This document shows, piece after piece, positions 12,425 through 25,200 of a stretch of DNA of 64,000 bases. How positions within the stretch are numbered: the stretch's first letter is position 1; each line of letters starts with the position of its first letter. Location: the NCBI GenBank assembly GCA_037013555.1, contig JASUAD010000004.1, forward strand, positions 30,497,001 through 30,561,000, written 5' to 3'. The notes under the pieces are model-generated. The model was not told the origin of the DNA. It ran no database searches and was given only the letters and a program-made list of their open reading frames with translations. A program made the translations under genes and the position numbers. The DNA is from Sextonia rubra. Its lineage: Eukaryota; Streptophyta; Magnoliopsida; Laurales; Lauraceae.

Positions 12425-14753
12425 GGCCCGGCAGATAATGGGGGAGAGTACACGTCCAACCAGTTCAGAAACTATTGCTTGAAGTATGGCATTTGACATG
12501 AAAAGACAGTTCCTGGTACTCCACAGTACAATGGTGTGTCAGAGAGAATGAACCGCACTATTCTTGATAAGATGAGATGCATGATAAGATTAGAACGGTT
12601 GCCCAAGTCATTCTGGGGTGAAGCCGTTCTGACTGCCGTTTATCTGATTAACAGATCTTTCTCCGTTCCTTTGAATTATGATCTTCCAGAGAGAAGATGG
12701 ACAGGTAAAAATATTTCCTATTCGCACTTGAAGGTGTTTAGGTGTAAAGTGTTTGTACATGTACCAAAGGAGCAGTGTTCCAAGTTGGACGATGAGGCAG
12801 TAAGTTACATTTTTCTTGGCTATGGTGGAGATGAGTTTGGCTACAGATTATGGGATCCAGAGAAGAGGAAACTTATCAGAAGTAGGGATGTGGTTTTCCA
12901 TGAAAACCAGTTCTTTGGAGATGTTGAGAAGATTGATAAGTCTTCTAAGAAAGTTGATGGAGTGGTTGATCTCACACCGACTCCTTCTCCGGTGCAGACT
13001 ACAGGTGGAGAAGGTAGACAAAACGATCCAGATCGTGATGAGGCACAGGGGTTGCCAGATGATGAGGGTGTTGAGTAGGGGGAGCAGCAGTCTCCTCAGA
13101 TTGAAACCACGGAACCTTAAGTTAGGAGGTCTACTCGAGAGCGTCAACCATCAAGTAGGTATTCTGCATCTGAATATGTTTTGCTTACTGATGAGGGAGA
13201 GCCAGATAGCTTCCAAGAAGCAATGACTCATGCTGATAAAGATGAGTGGATGAAGGCTATGCAGGATGAGATGAGTTCTTTGAAGAAGAACAAGACATAT
13301 GAGCTGGTGCAACTTCCTAAATATAAGAATGTTTTGAAAAACAAATGGGTGCTCAAGCTAAAAAAGGATGAGAATGGGAAACTGGTGAAGCACAAGGCAC
13401 AGTTAGTGGTAAAAGGCTTCGCACAGACGAAGGGTATCGACTTCAGTGATGTTTTCTCTCCTGTTGTGAAAATGACTTCTGTCAGAATCGTTTTGGGTCT
13501 AGCCGCCAACATGGACCTTGAGCTTGAACAGATGAACGTGAAGACCGCATTTCTTCACGGTGACTTGAAAGAAGAGATCTACATGACTCAGCCAGAGGGG
13601 TTTGAGGTAGAAGGAAAAGAACAAATGGTTTGCAAATTGAACAAGAGTCTCTACGGGCTGAAGCAAGCACCGAGACAGTGGTACAAGAAACTTGATTCAT
13701 TCATGTTGAGTCATGGGTACCAGAGGACAGCTGCAGATCATTGTGTCTATGTTTGTCTATTTATCGATGGCAAGTTCATCATCCTTCTTTATATGTAGAT
13801 GATATGCTGATAGTGGGACAGGATAGCAAGTTGATTGGTAAGTTGAAAGAGGAGATGTCAAAGTCGTTTGACATGAAAGACTTGGGTCCCGCACGAACGA
13901 TATTGGGTATGCAAATACGTCGTGATAGGAGTTCCAAGAAGCTGTGGTTGTTACAGGAGAAATATGTTGAACGAGTACTCAAGTGGTTCAACATGAAGAA
14001 TGCTAAGTCAGTTAGCATACCTCTAGCCAGTCATTTCAAACTAAGCAAGCGCTTGTGTCCTACTACAGATGATGAAAAGGAACGGATGGCATGTGTTCCT
14101 TACTCCTTTGCTGTGCGGAGTGTCATGTATGCCATGGTTTGTACACGGTTAGGCATTGCTTATGCTGTGAGTTTAGTGAGTAGATTTCTCGCAAACCTTG
14201 GAAAAGAGCATTGGGAAGTAGTGAAGTGGATCTTTAGGTATTTGAGAGGTACTTTCAAGGTGTGCTTGTGTTTCGGAGGCTCAGAACCAGTCATGGAAGG
14301 TTATACTGATGCTGATTTTGCAGGCGATCTTGATCATCGGTTGTCGACTTCTAGTTTTTTGTTTACTTTCGTAGGGGGAGCTATTGCTGGCAATCGAAGT
14401 TACAGAAGTGTACAGCACAGTCTACAACTGAAGCAGAATACATTGTTGCTAATGAAGCAGGGAGAGAGATGCTTTGGTTGAAAAGATTCCTTCAAGAACT
14501 AGGTTTGAAGCAAGACGAATATGTAGTCTACTGTGATAGTCAAAGTGCTATGGATTTCAGTGAGAGGGCTACATATCATGGTCGCATGAAGCATGTTAAT
14601 ATCAAATACCATTGGATTCGTGAGGTGATTGAGAAGAACTTCATGAAGCTGGACAAGATTCATTCGGACAAGAATCCCTTGGACATGATGACCAAGGTTG
14701 TGTCTAAGGGAAAGCTGGAGCTATGTTCAGAGTTGGCAGGGCTAAACTCCTAG
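12425..14753 (+). pseudogene. Copia pol remnant: integrase C-terminal half, reverse transcriptase, RNase H
   Basis: The polyprotein starts inside the integrase core (ADNGGEY near 12432), followed by the PQYNGVSERMNRT motif that leads to the catalytic Glu. Next come the copia integrase C-terminal region, then reverse transcriptase (FLHGD, YGLKQAPRQWYK, YVDD near 13790) and RNase H (DADFAGD, TTEAEY, and a C-terminal LDMMTKVV). Lesions seen: a stop in integrase near 12494 (TATGGCATTTGA), a stop at 13076 in the linker, a frameshift exactly at YVDD (two extra bases, or one missing) that creates TAG at 13796, and a frameshift near 14390 before TTEAEY. It cannot encode a working polyprotein in one frame. 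Neighbouring sequence is purely LTR. Confidence 0.92.
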
Positions 14754-14796
14754 TAAGGGGTTCAGGGCGTCTTCCCCATGGTGTGGAGGGTGAGAT

Positions 14797-15161
14797 TGTT
14801 GGCCATGTGGGTCCAAACCATTAGTGGGTTCAGTATCTGGGGTGGTTTCCTAATGATATTAGGAATTTCCAATTTTGTCTAACAGCAGTTTTCTAATAGG
14901 TTAGGACTTTCCTTTTTCTTGATATAGAGTTTTTGGGGAATAAGGATGTAATAGTTATATATATGATGTAATCTGTAACCCTAGAGGAAAAAGGTTGAGA
15001 GTGGCTGAGATTCCAAGGCTGTGGTTTCACAGATTGGAGGAGAATCTAGTGGAAATTGGTTTCCCGTGGACGTATGCATCTTTGCCGAACCACGTAAATC
15101 TCCTTGTCTTCTTGTATAATAATTGTTGATCTTGGTTGCCTTTGGACACACGCGCACAACA
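14797..15161 (+). repeat. Copia 3' LTR (365 bp)
   Basis: Starts TGTTGGCCATGTGG, ends CGCACAACA, and is followed directly by AGTAC. Preceded by the polypurine tract at about 14781-14795. Confidence 0.92.
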
Positions 15162-15166
15162 AGTAC

Positions 15167-16142
15167 AACTGTCAAATAATGATTCTTGCTGATTTTTATT
15201 AATTCATAATAACTGAATTGCATCAAGATGTGATTAACATATCTTTTAATTTGTAACTTTCATATTATGGGCAATGTAATATCCCGGTTTCTTTCTTGCT
15301 TTTTACCTTACAATTTTATGAGTTCTGATATGATGATGATATATATTTTGGTAAGTATAAAAGTAACGTTGGGTTTTAATACAGAATCCAAGAGCTACAG
15401 ACTTCGGATTGCAAGGTCACGTAAGCTTCCAAGGTGTATTCTTGTAAGTGATGGAACTTAAATTCTCACAATGCGGATCTTGAGGAAATAAATGGACAAA
15501 GACCACCATTAACTTCTTATCCATGTTCCCTAATCCGGATAGCTACAGAAATCCAAGTTGGGGGACATCACAACAACTCTGTCGATAAAATTTTAATAGT
15601 ACGACAACAACTATGCCTTTCCTAATTATAAGACTGTCTAACTTAAGCAACTCAATTTCAAATGAATGATACTCTCCAAATAAGCCCACTTGGGTTTACA
15701 TCCATGTTAGTTGACTAGACCACTAGATCGAGGGTCAAATTTTTCTTATTTAGTATGATATCATAAAATTTGTGGGTGATGGATCCATTGTTAGAAGCAT
15801 TAGATTGATTGGTTTGAAACTTCATAACTACGGTTGTCCAATTCTCCAATTGGAGTTTGGAACCTCTTTCAAATTTTAGTTCATAAATGGGTTCTGATCC
15901 AAAACCAAATTTACGTTTTGTTTAATAAATAATTTCAGTTTCAAGTCCATATTGATTTCGACCCGTGGGCCTAGAACCGAAACATTATTGCTTTGTTCTA
16001 TACTTTTATATTTAATCTAAGTTAATGATATTCTTATTTTAATTAAAAAATATTTAAAGAGTAAACCCCGGGTAAAGGAATGCACCATTAAAAGGAGTGA
16101 AAACCGAGATCGGGAGTTCGATTGAGAGAGAGAGAGAGAGCG
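15167..16142 (+). promoter_or_regulatory. Upstream region and probable promoter/5' UTR of DDRGK1
   Basis: About 1 kb between the copia target duplication and the DDRGK1 start codon. The last 60 bp include a (GA)n tract at 16124-16140 immediately before the ATG at 16143. Such tracts are common in plant 5' UTRs and core promoters. AT-rich words (AATATTTAAAG near 16048) could serve as a TATA element; that assignment is a guess. Confidence 0.4.
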
Positions 16143-16268
16143 ATGGAGGACGTGTTGGCAGGAATGGTGTTGATGCTCCTTGTTTTGGCTATCTTCCCTC
16201 TCTACCTTTGGAAACGTCGCCAGATCACTCCATCCCAAGACCAACAACAGGAGGGTTCTCAACACCAG
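16143..16268 (+). CDS. DDRGK1: DDRGK1 exon 1 (ER anchor)
   Basis: 42 codons from the ATG just after the GA tract to CACCAG, with donor GTCATT and phase 0. Encodes the transmembrane anchor (GMVLMLLVLAIFPLYLW) and the start of the basic linker. Confidence 0.88.
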
Positions 16269-19200
16269 GTCATTTAATTCCTCTCTTCTTCTTCCCCTTC
16301 CCCGTCTCCTTCAATCTGCTACGGTTTCTAATTTCAGTACACAATTTTTCTGTGCCTGTCTCTGCCTGTTTCCATGTAATTGAATTCCTAGGAATTCCAA
16401 GCAGTGGATTCCTATCCCCCCCTTTGATGGAAAATGAATTATGGTGAGATTGACAATTGAGCACCCAGCAAGTAAATCAAATTCAGGGTCTCAACTACAT
16501 CCCTGCCTTGTATCCTTCGCCCCTCACCCCTTTAATAGTTCTCTCTTTTTTGCCCGGAATGGGATTCCTTGCGCTCTGAGTTGATGCATCGCGTATCCCT
16601 TCACAGGAATCTTTTTTTGGGACCATGTTCACTTAAGCTAATGGATGAACATTAATCTTTTGCATAGAATGTGATCCTAGGCGGCCTTTCGCAGTTATTA
16701 TAATTATACGTGATCAATCTCCTATCTTCTGAAGTATTTCTTCGAAGGTTTGAATGCTTCATTTGAATGGGGCTTTCCACTTTTATGTTATGCTCTACAT
16801 ATGTCGCGATATAGGTTGTAGTGTAATAAAGATACGCTCTTATGTACAAGAAGCAATTTCGTTAAATTCGATTGATGATTCTACTGCTGTTCAATTTAAG
16901 TGGTCTCTTGAGTTGGCATAGTATTCATGTTGTGCACCGTTGTATCTGTATGGAAATTTTCATAATCCCCCTCAAATTGATATGGTGGAGTCAATGAGCA
17001 TCGATTTGCTTATTAGAAAATGGCGGCGGTGATATCTAGTCATAGCTTTGGTGAAAATATCAAATTTTTGAAGATTAGATGAAAGTTGGTCTGAATGATT
17101 GTGCATCTTTCTAGAGGTTCTTTTTTGTAAGATCCTCCACTCTATTGTGTTTTTGCACTGAACGACAATACTACATTTGATTATTTGTTGCATAGAACTC
17201 TTATTATACGAACAAAGCATTGTAGGAGAAGAGAAACTCCTAATTCCTCTAAAGTGTCTGTGAAGCGATGGAATTTCAGAACAAGTGGATGACATGCCAC
17301 GATATTTGGGGTTCTGTAGTAGAGGATTAGGAAGCTCAATCTTGCTTTTTTCATGGCACCAACCAATTGTTGAGAAAGTTTTGCCAACCTGTTGTAGAGC
17401 GGCAAGTATCAAGCATCTAGCCCAATGTAGGTTGGATAAGGTGCAACATAATAATGGCTCCATGAGATTAAGGCCATGCATGAAGAGGTTCGGAAAGGCT
17501 GGAAGCAAAGAACCACAAGTACAAAGCTGATGCAAATTGCAGCCGACCACAACAATAATTTTCATAAGGGGACCTTGTTTACTTTTCCTTTGTAAAGAAA
17601 GGCTTTCCTGTGACTACTTAGATCAAGTTCAAAGAAAGAAAGATTGGACCGTGTAGGATCGACCATTGGATTGGTGACAGTGCATATCCAGTTCCGTTAC
17701 AATTTCATGTGTACACTTTGAATCTTCAGCATCACAGATTTGATGCCTTATGCTCCGGCTGCAAAAGTCTTTAATGTTGAGTGTGATGTGAACTCGAGGG
17801 CGAGTTCTTTCCGAGTCCTAACCGAAGGAGGGCCCCTCAAGGATTGGTTGAAGCGTTGATGGCTTCACATCAAATCATGGGTCCAACCAGACCCCAAATA
17901 TTCCCTAAGTACACAGGGAGGGTCTGTTTTGACAAAAAAGAAATAATTGTGTTTTATGGTTACATACTGAAATTCCCTGCAGAAAAAGACAGCAAACAGA
18001 CCTGTATTGGGCTATATTCCAATGTCCCAAACATATCCCAACTCCATTGGGTGGGTAGCCACATGTTGTAATTTGTTATGGGGTCCACTCGTCTTGCTGG
18101 TTGGCCACCTCGGCGCCACAAGCAGATTTGTCCAAGACAATTCTGGACAATCTGGTCTGAGTCCAGTCAAGATCTTTTGATTTTTCTTAACTCCTCTCTT
18201 TTGTTTTACTAACCATAAGTGTCTAGGGACTTGATTAGCTAGATCATAGAGCAAGAGTTAAGATTAAATGAGGGTTTTATAAAAGTTATGTTGGCTTATA
18301 AGCCAATGGGGACATAGTTGACTTTTCAGTTTTGCTTGAGATTTAAAGATAGAAAATTCTGTGGCTTTCTTGTCCATTGGGATGGAGAAACTCTCCTTGG
18401 GAATTGGGATTGAAGATATCTTGGGATTATTCATAAATCACAGCAAATAATCTCACTTTCTCTTCGTTTTCTTGCTTTGGTTGTTGTTGATTTGGTTTAA
18501 GGCTGGAATTTTGGTTTTCATTCAATTAGGCCTTTCTTTGAGCTGTATCACACTCTTATCATAGATGTAGATCTTGAGGGACAGTTGAGATCCCTCTCCT
18601 TGATCAGGACTAGGGAATGGGAATTTGGAACTTCCAATGGGAAATAATGATTTCTGGCTGTTGGATGGGATGGAGAAGGAGCAGCCAAGGAGCCTGGTGG
18701 AGAAGAGTGAGGTTAGGATGAGAGCAAAGGCACAGATCTGATGAATTCCATTACAGAAGATACAGGAATCATGATGGGATGGTCATGGGAAGGTGGCTCT
18801 ACTGCTGCTGCTGCTGCTGTTTATTCTTGCCACTTAGCACTATGTGATCCATAGAATAGAACTGAGAGGAAGGTGTGATCTATGATGCCCAGGTAAGGCA
18901 TGGATGCGGGAGGGACGCACCATTGACATGGCAGGGATATGGATTGTACACATAAAAAGTGAAGTATTGGATATGATATGACACATTATCTTACCTATTT
19001 TGAAGATCCGTGCATGATAATGTGTGATTTCCTAAGAAGCACGGACACTTATAAGAAAGTGACATATTTGTGTTGGACAAGTGTCGGACACCGACACTCT
19101 TCGGACACTCTCAGACACGTGTCTGATACTATTTTACCGTGTCCATAATTAAGAATTAAAAATCTTAATTTCGGACACTTGTTCAACACTCTTTTTGCGA

Positions 19201-22200
19201 CGTGTCTCACAATTCCTAACCTGTGTCTATGACTAAAAAATAAACATGTGATTGATATTTCTTGGACACTTATTAATATGTGGTTATTAATACTTGTAAA
19301 CTTGATATATAAAAAATTTTATAGCGTGAAAATTGTATGATTGTTAATATTAATCATATCACAAGCAAAAGAAAAATAGTTACATCACAAGCAAAAGACA
19401 AATAAATCTTTTACTAAAGAATAGGCCTTAAGATTAGCTTCTTTTTTACTTTTTTTTTTTTTTTAAGAGGGGAAAGAGATGATCTTCCCTTTTCTTTGTA
19501 TAGATTTTATGGAACTATGGATATTTCATGTTTAATGATTATTAATTATGTTTTAGTGTTGTATTGATATTTGATAATTTGATATGTTTGTTAGTTGGTA
19601 CTTGAATTTTTATTTTTTGATTGCTAAATTGATTAAAAAGTTAAAATGATATTATTTTTTAGTATATGATTATATATAAAAATAAATATAAATTATTAAC
19701 GTATCCCCTGACGTGTCTATGTCCTATTTTTTTGAGAAATGTCATGTCAGCATGTCCATATCATGTCGAATCTGTGTCCCATGTCCGTGTCTGTGTTTCT
19801 TTGGTGATTGCTATTCTGGTTTTCTCATTTCCACCAACATTAAATTCTTTTTTATCTACACTTGACTTCATCTTCATATCTTGTCTTCATCTTCTTTGTC
19901 TGTGTGCCTGCAATTTTATTTTATTTCTACCATGGTCTATTTATTTGTTGTCTCAAAATTCAAATGTTGCCATTCATAATGAATCATCATAGTTATTGAA
20001 CCATCACTGTGTGGAGCTGGCATGGTTTGTAATGAATAAAAAACTGAAGCCAGGTTGTAAGTCCATGTGAATGCTTAATGCTGGTATGAATAACCATTAC
20101 TTGCTGCAATGAAATGCAGGTTCAACAGAGGGAAACTGTTGTCCGCCATTCTGGAACCCGCCGCATGCGTCGGAGGCCAACTGTTGCCAGTACATCTACA
20201 GCCACAACAATTGCAGAAGGTTTTTATATTATAATTTCATACCCTGTGATTGGAAATCTCTACTGATAACCCTAAGAAGTATCCACAAAACTTTTATGTT
20301 TAAAACACAACATAATTTTAGCATTGATCCCATGTGAAGATTTGAACTCCATCCTAGAGTACTGTATGAACTCCTATGCAGTGCACAGTGGTCTTCACCT
20401 ATGAATATTATTTATTTATTTTGAAATGGTCCCACCTCTGAATATGAGGATTTGGCTCAAGATGGATCGGAATGGAGAAATAGAATTCATGTAACCGACC
20501 TCAATATAGTTGGGACAAGGCTTTAATGATGATGATGATGATGATGTCCCACCTTTGAATATTATGTGCATTTGTAGGCCAAAGATCAGAGGAAAGGATG
20601 AAAATGGAAATAATCAAAGCACCCTATAAATAGATAAAAGCAATTATGAGTGCATGTACTAAAGGTTAGGCTTATTTTCTTGACAAGGTAAAATGAAAGA
20701 AGTAGATGAATTAATGCTAATGCTGCAAACTTGCCCTTTTCTGGAAAACTTGTGCACTTGAGTGTAGTTTTCAACATTCATACATAGATCTAGGACATAC
20801 AGGTTTGAGAGAACTAAAATATTGCCACAAAGATGAACAGGACAAATGTTAAAATGATAAAGACATGAAAAATTAAAGAAATATGAACTATACTATGAAA
20901 AATTGAGGAAGTCATCATCAAATCTTAGATTGTTTGCTAACAGCAGCTTAAAAAACAGAGGGATGTTTATCTATATATCAGTGAATTTTATAATGTTGTG
21001 TTTGTGTAAGATCTGATGGGGCCAACTGGGGGTGGGATGCCTTAAAAACACCTTAAGCTTGGCAGATGATATTTGGATTTAATTGATGTGCTGTGGGTCT
21101 ACTGATATATTGTTTGCATATCTGAGACTCTGGAAATGAGTCAATCTGCTGTTCATGTCTGTATCTTTGTATATGTCCAACTATTGACTTCATGCCTACA
21201 AAGATCACTATTAAGTCAATCGTTTTTCTTCTTTTTTTTTTTAAATAATACTAAAATAAAGTTCTTACTGAAGGCCCAGCAGTACATAAACTTGACAATT
21301 ACTAGAGGAAGTGGTTAGTTGGTTAAACTTTAGTTATTTACTATGATGCCTAGATACAGCATGGATATGGCAAGGACACCCCATGGACATGGTAGGGATA
21401 TGGATTTTACTTGTTAAAAGTAAAGTATCAGATATGATATGACATAATACGTTGCCCCCATTTTGAAGTATCTGTGCATCATATGTTATTTATTTATTTA
21501 ATGATCAACTGATTTCCTTTTGCTTTTTTGGCTGGACAATGGTTCATCTGTGGTTTCTTGGATCTATAGGTGTGTGCCATATGTACAATGATAGATTCTT
21601 GATACATGAAGTTCACTGTCACTTCCAATCCTTTCTCTTCATCCTTTTGAAATAATACTAAATGAAGTTCTTATTAAAAGCCCAACAACAGCATGTAAAA
21701 TTGATGATTTTTTGAGGGTATGGTTAGGCAGAGAAACTATAGTGTTTCTTTTATTTATTTTATAAATGACCATCTGATTTCTTTATATTGTTGTGACTGG
21801 AAAATGGTCCATCCATTGTTGCGATCTAATTGATGTGTGCCACATGTACAATGATAGAATTCTTCATACACAAAGTCGAATTATTATAATTTTTTTTTCT
21901 TTTTTGGATAACTTTTATTGATGAGTTCTGTAGGAGTTGAAGCTTTTGGATGTTTTTATTGATGAATATATTTAAAATTTGGAATATAGAGTCTGTTGTG
22001 GGAAGTGATGAGGATGTTCCAGTGGATGACTATTATGTTGCTAAAGGATCAAAGAAAAAGGAAAAGAAACGACAAGAGAGAGATGCACAGCCTCAGGTAC
22101 AATGCTTCTGATAGTTCTTTTTTTTTTTAATTTCTTTATTGTTATATAGCTGTCATATGTTTTCAGTTTTGCTGATATTTTGAAGATGTTGTGATATTAT

Positions 22201-25200
22201 TAGGAGAATACTGTGTAAATATTGTGATAGTACTGCAATATTTCCAAAGTATTGGCAATACCTTTGACATAAATGGCAATCTTAGCCTTGAGAATAGGGG
22301 ATGTCTATTTTGTAGTATGATCACATGGCCCACTGCTGTGTGGTGACTAGTAACTTGAATTAACCGGTGTTGAAGGCATATTTGTGGGGTTTAGGATACA
22401 ACATTGACATCTTTTTTCCCTTGGACCTCTGATGGAGTTTGGCTGATGGCTTTTGGCGACGTCATGACATCTAGGATTCTTTTTGTCATTCCTTAGATTT
22501 TCATGCTTGGAAGCCAATTTCTATGATATGGATGGTGTCAGAACTCAGAAGACCAGATTTGATAATTGATAGTAAACAGTTCTTTTCTACTTTTTTTTTT
22601 CCACATTCTAATGCAATTTTTTTATTGGTTACATAACTCGAACCCCCAACCTGAAGGTTGCATTAGTGAAGGCCTTTCTATGTGCCATGGGCTGTTGTCA
22701 TTCTAATAAAATTTTTATCTAGCATGGAAAGAAAGGAGCCGTAAAAATGCAACTTAGTAATGGTTTCTAAAACATCTGATGTAATCAATACGACGATATC
22801 ATTGACCAATCATTTACCAATCTGGTAGGATTTTAATGAATTCTCTCATCTACAGTGGCGATCCTCTGAACTTGTTGAACTTTTTGGTCCCATATGTATG
22901 AGACAGGTGTGTCTGTAAACTTAACATTTGTTTAGACATTTAACTTTTATCCTTGATAAAAGTGAGAAGCAAACAGATCACAGGAGATGGATGCACTAGA
23001 GGTTTGCTGTTACATGTGGTGAATTTGAGCTCTGCATGATGACTTATGATATCAGCATTTGCTTTCTGTTTCTCAATTTATTAATTTTTTTTTTGAAGGC
23101 TGATGAAGCAGCACGTGAATCAAGGCAAGTGAAGCAAGACCGTTATGCAGAAATGCGAAGGAAGAAGGATGAAGAACGTGAAGCTCAGGAGCGGTTGTTG
23201 GTGGGTCATGATTATTTTGCTTGTAATACCATTTTAGCATCTCATTTTGCTGGTGCCTAGGCAAGTGCCTTTGTTTTTTGATTGGTGCTGTGGCTACTTA
23301 CAAAATTGTGATTATAGGAAGAAGAAGCCAAGGCTAGAAAAGCCAAGGAGGAGGAAGCTGCTGCATTGGAATTTGAAAAGTGGAAAGGGGAGTTTTCTGT
23401 TGACGCTGAAGGTACAACTGAGAATGAAATTCAAGATGGGAGCCAGGGCTTGCTATTTGATTTTGTAGAATACATCAAGGTGAGTTTGAATATTTGTCAT
23501 TTAACATATAATTTGATGCAGTGGAAAACATTCATATTTAGCTGTAGCATCAAGTACTGGTTTTGGCGTCAAAGTGTTGATTTTGGTTTTCGTGATAGCT
23601 CTCATTTATGATGTTTTTCCTTCCTTATGCCAGTTAGTCTGGGCTATTATTCTATGCTCATTCTAATTATAGGCCTTTATCATTTGGGCTGATAATATTG
23701 TAGAGGGTGCCCGTGCCCTTCTATCTTATCTTTTTGGTCTTTCAAACTAATGATTAAAAAAAGCATGAAGAAAGCACATTAAAATCTAGTTTCTATATAA
23801 GACCTTCTTTTCAGTATGCATAACCATTGATGTAAACATAAATATGACCTATTGATATAGGACAGACCCATGGTCCCCATAGGTCGACCTGCCTTTGAGT
23901 GTAGCCCACCTATCCTAATTCATTTAAGGTTTTATTTGTTTATGTTTTTAAGTTATTTCAACAATGTGTTTTAATCTTGACCGTCAAAGTGTTTGGATGG
24001 TCCAGATTAGTCCTAGGGTTATGTCTTTTATCTATTTAAGCATTGTAATGCCTCTTTGGTTGATAGTTAATGATTGATGATTAATGAAAAGTTTTAGGAT
24101 CTTTCCAAGTTTCTTCGAGTTCTCCTCAAAATCCTTAATGCCTTTTAGATTGGAGTTTGGTGAGAGCCCAGTTGTCTAATGCCTTCTGGATTGGAGTTTG
24201 GTGTGAGCCCAATTTTTTTCTTTATCTTCTTCTTCTACCTTGTTCGTCCTTAAATCCATTCCGTTCTACATTAATTGGTATCAGATACGAAGAGTGATCC
24301 ATCCTGGGTTTGAGTTTTAGTAATCTCTATGCCCTTAGATCTTAGTCGGCATTCCTCGTCTGCACAACCTTCATCGTCGTTGCCAAAGATCACCCATAAT
24401 GGCCGATCATCACCACAGGCTTCAGATTTGCATCTTCAGATCCCATCTCCAGATCCTTTGCTAGTCGAGGGATTTATATGCCTGCCGAACCCTAGCACCC
24501 ATCCCTGCCCATCACCCTCACAGAACCCAAACCTCAGCCTTTTACCCATCACTCTTGTAGAACCCTAATCCATCACTGACCATGTAGAAGTCGCAAATCA
24601 AACCTTCAGTCCCCATCTCCTTTCAAAACTCCCAACACCTAGATGATCCAAACCCCTTTGGCTGATTGTAATCCAACACACCCATTCCTACACCTTAGAT
24701 CTCCAGAACCCTAAATCTGCTGAAGCCCAAAATCCTAACTCAAACCAGCTATAACCAAACCCTAACCTAAGTCTTGTCACCCAAATCCAAAATCCCCAAT
24801 TTCCGAAAACCCAAACCCTATTGGCCAAACATCCCGACCCATTAGATCTTACATATCCGACCTTCAACCTTCAATCCCCATCTACATTGGAAATCCCAAC
24901 ACCCAAATCCCCAAAAGCATATGCTCGACACCCATCCCTACCTGTAGCTGAGCTAATCTTCAGCCACCCGAAACCCCATGAAACTCAAAACCCATCCCAA
25001 ACCAAATTGAGGAAAAGAGGAAAAAACTTAAATAAATAAAAAGAGAAAGAGATAGTGAAGAAGAAGAATAGAAGGTTGAAGCAGGAAAAAAAAAAGGGGA
25101 TACCTGGCACCCGTCGTTCCCGGACCAAGCCGCCAATAGTCCACTACTTGCCGAATGCCGTCGCCGAGCCAAATTGTCTCCGGCTCTTCACCGCCATTGT

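Larger units (their letters stand above)
11929..15166 (+). mobile_element. Copia LTR retrotransposon, internally deleted, with 5-bp TSD
   Basis: Two near-identical LTRs (11934-12300 and 14797-15161) both begin TGTTGGC and end CACAACA. They are bracketed by the perfect target duplication AGTAC at 11929-11933 and 15162-15166. A primer-binding site complementary to initiator tRNA-Met (TAGTATCAGAG, 12303-12313) follows the left LTR. A purine-rich tract (GTGGAGGGTGAGA) precedes the right LTR. The element is only 3,228 bp, whereas intact copia elements are about 5 kb: gag, protease and the N-terminal half of integrase are absent. The leader runs into the integrase core near 12425. Confidence 0.93.
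16269..20119 (+). other. DDRGK1 intron 1 (3,851 bp)
   Basis: Contains a minus-strand copia remnant (16975-17400), a CTG microsatellite (18802-18820), a 141-bp MITE (18880-19020) and a repeat rich in the word CGGACAC (about 19032-19803). The rest is AT-rich, unassigned sequence. Confidence 0.75.
20220..21989 (+). other. DDRGK1 intron 2 (1,770 bp)
   Basis: Contains an RTE-type LINE 3' end (20440-20546) and a complete 144-bp MITE (21341-21484). Otherwise nothing recognised. Confidence 0.75.

Noticed and set aside
12816..13700. Other-frame open frames across the copia integrase and reverse transcriptase
   Set aside because: They overlap recognisable pol motifs in the real frame and have no domain content.
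16097..16447. 116-codon frame overlapping DDRGK1 exon 1
   Set aside because: It is in a different frame from the conserved anchor-encoding exon and runs into the intron.
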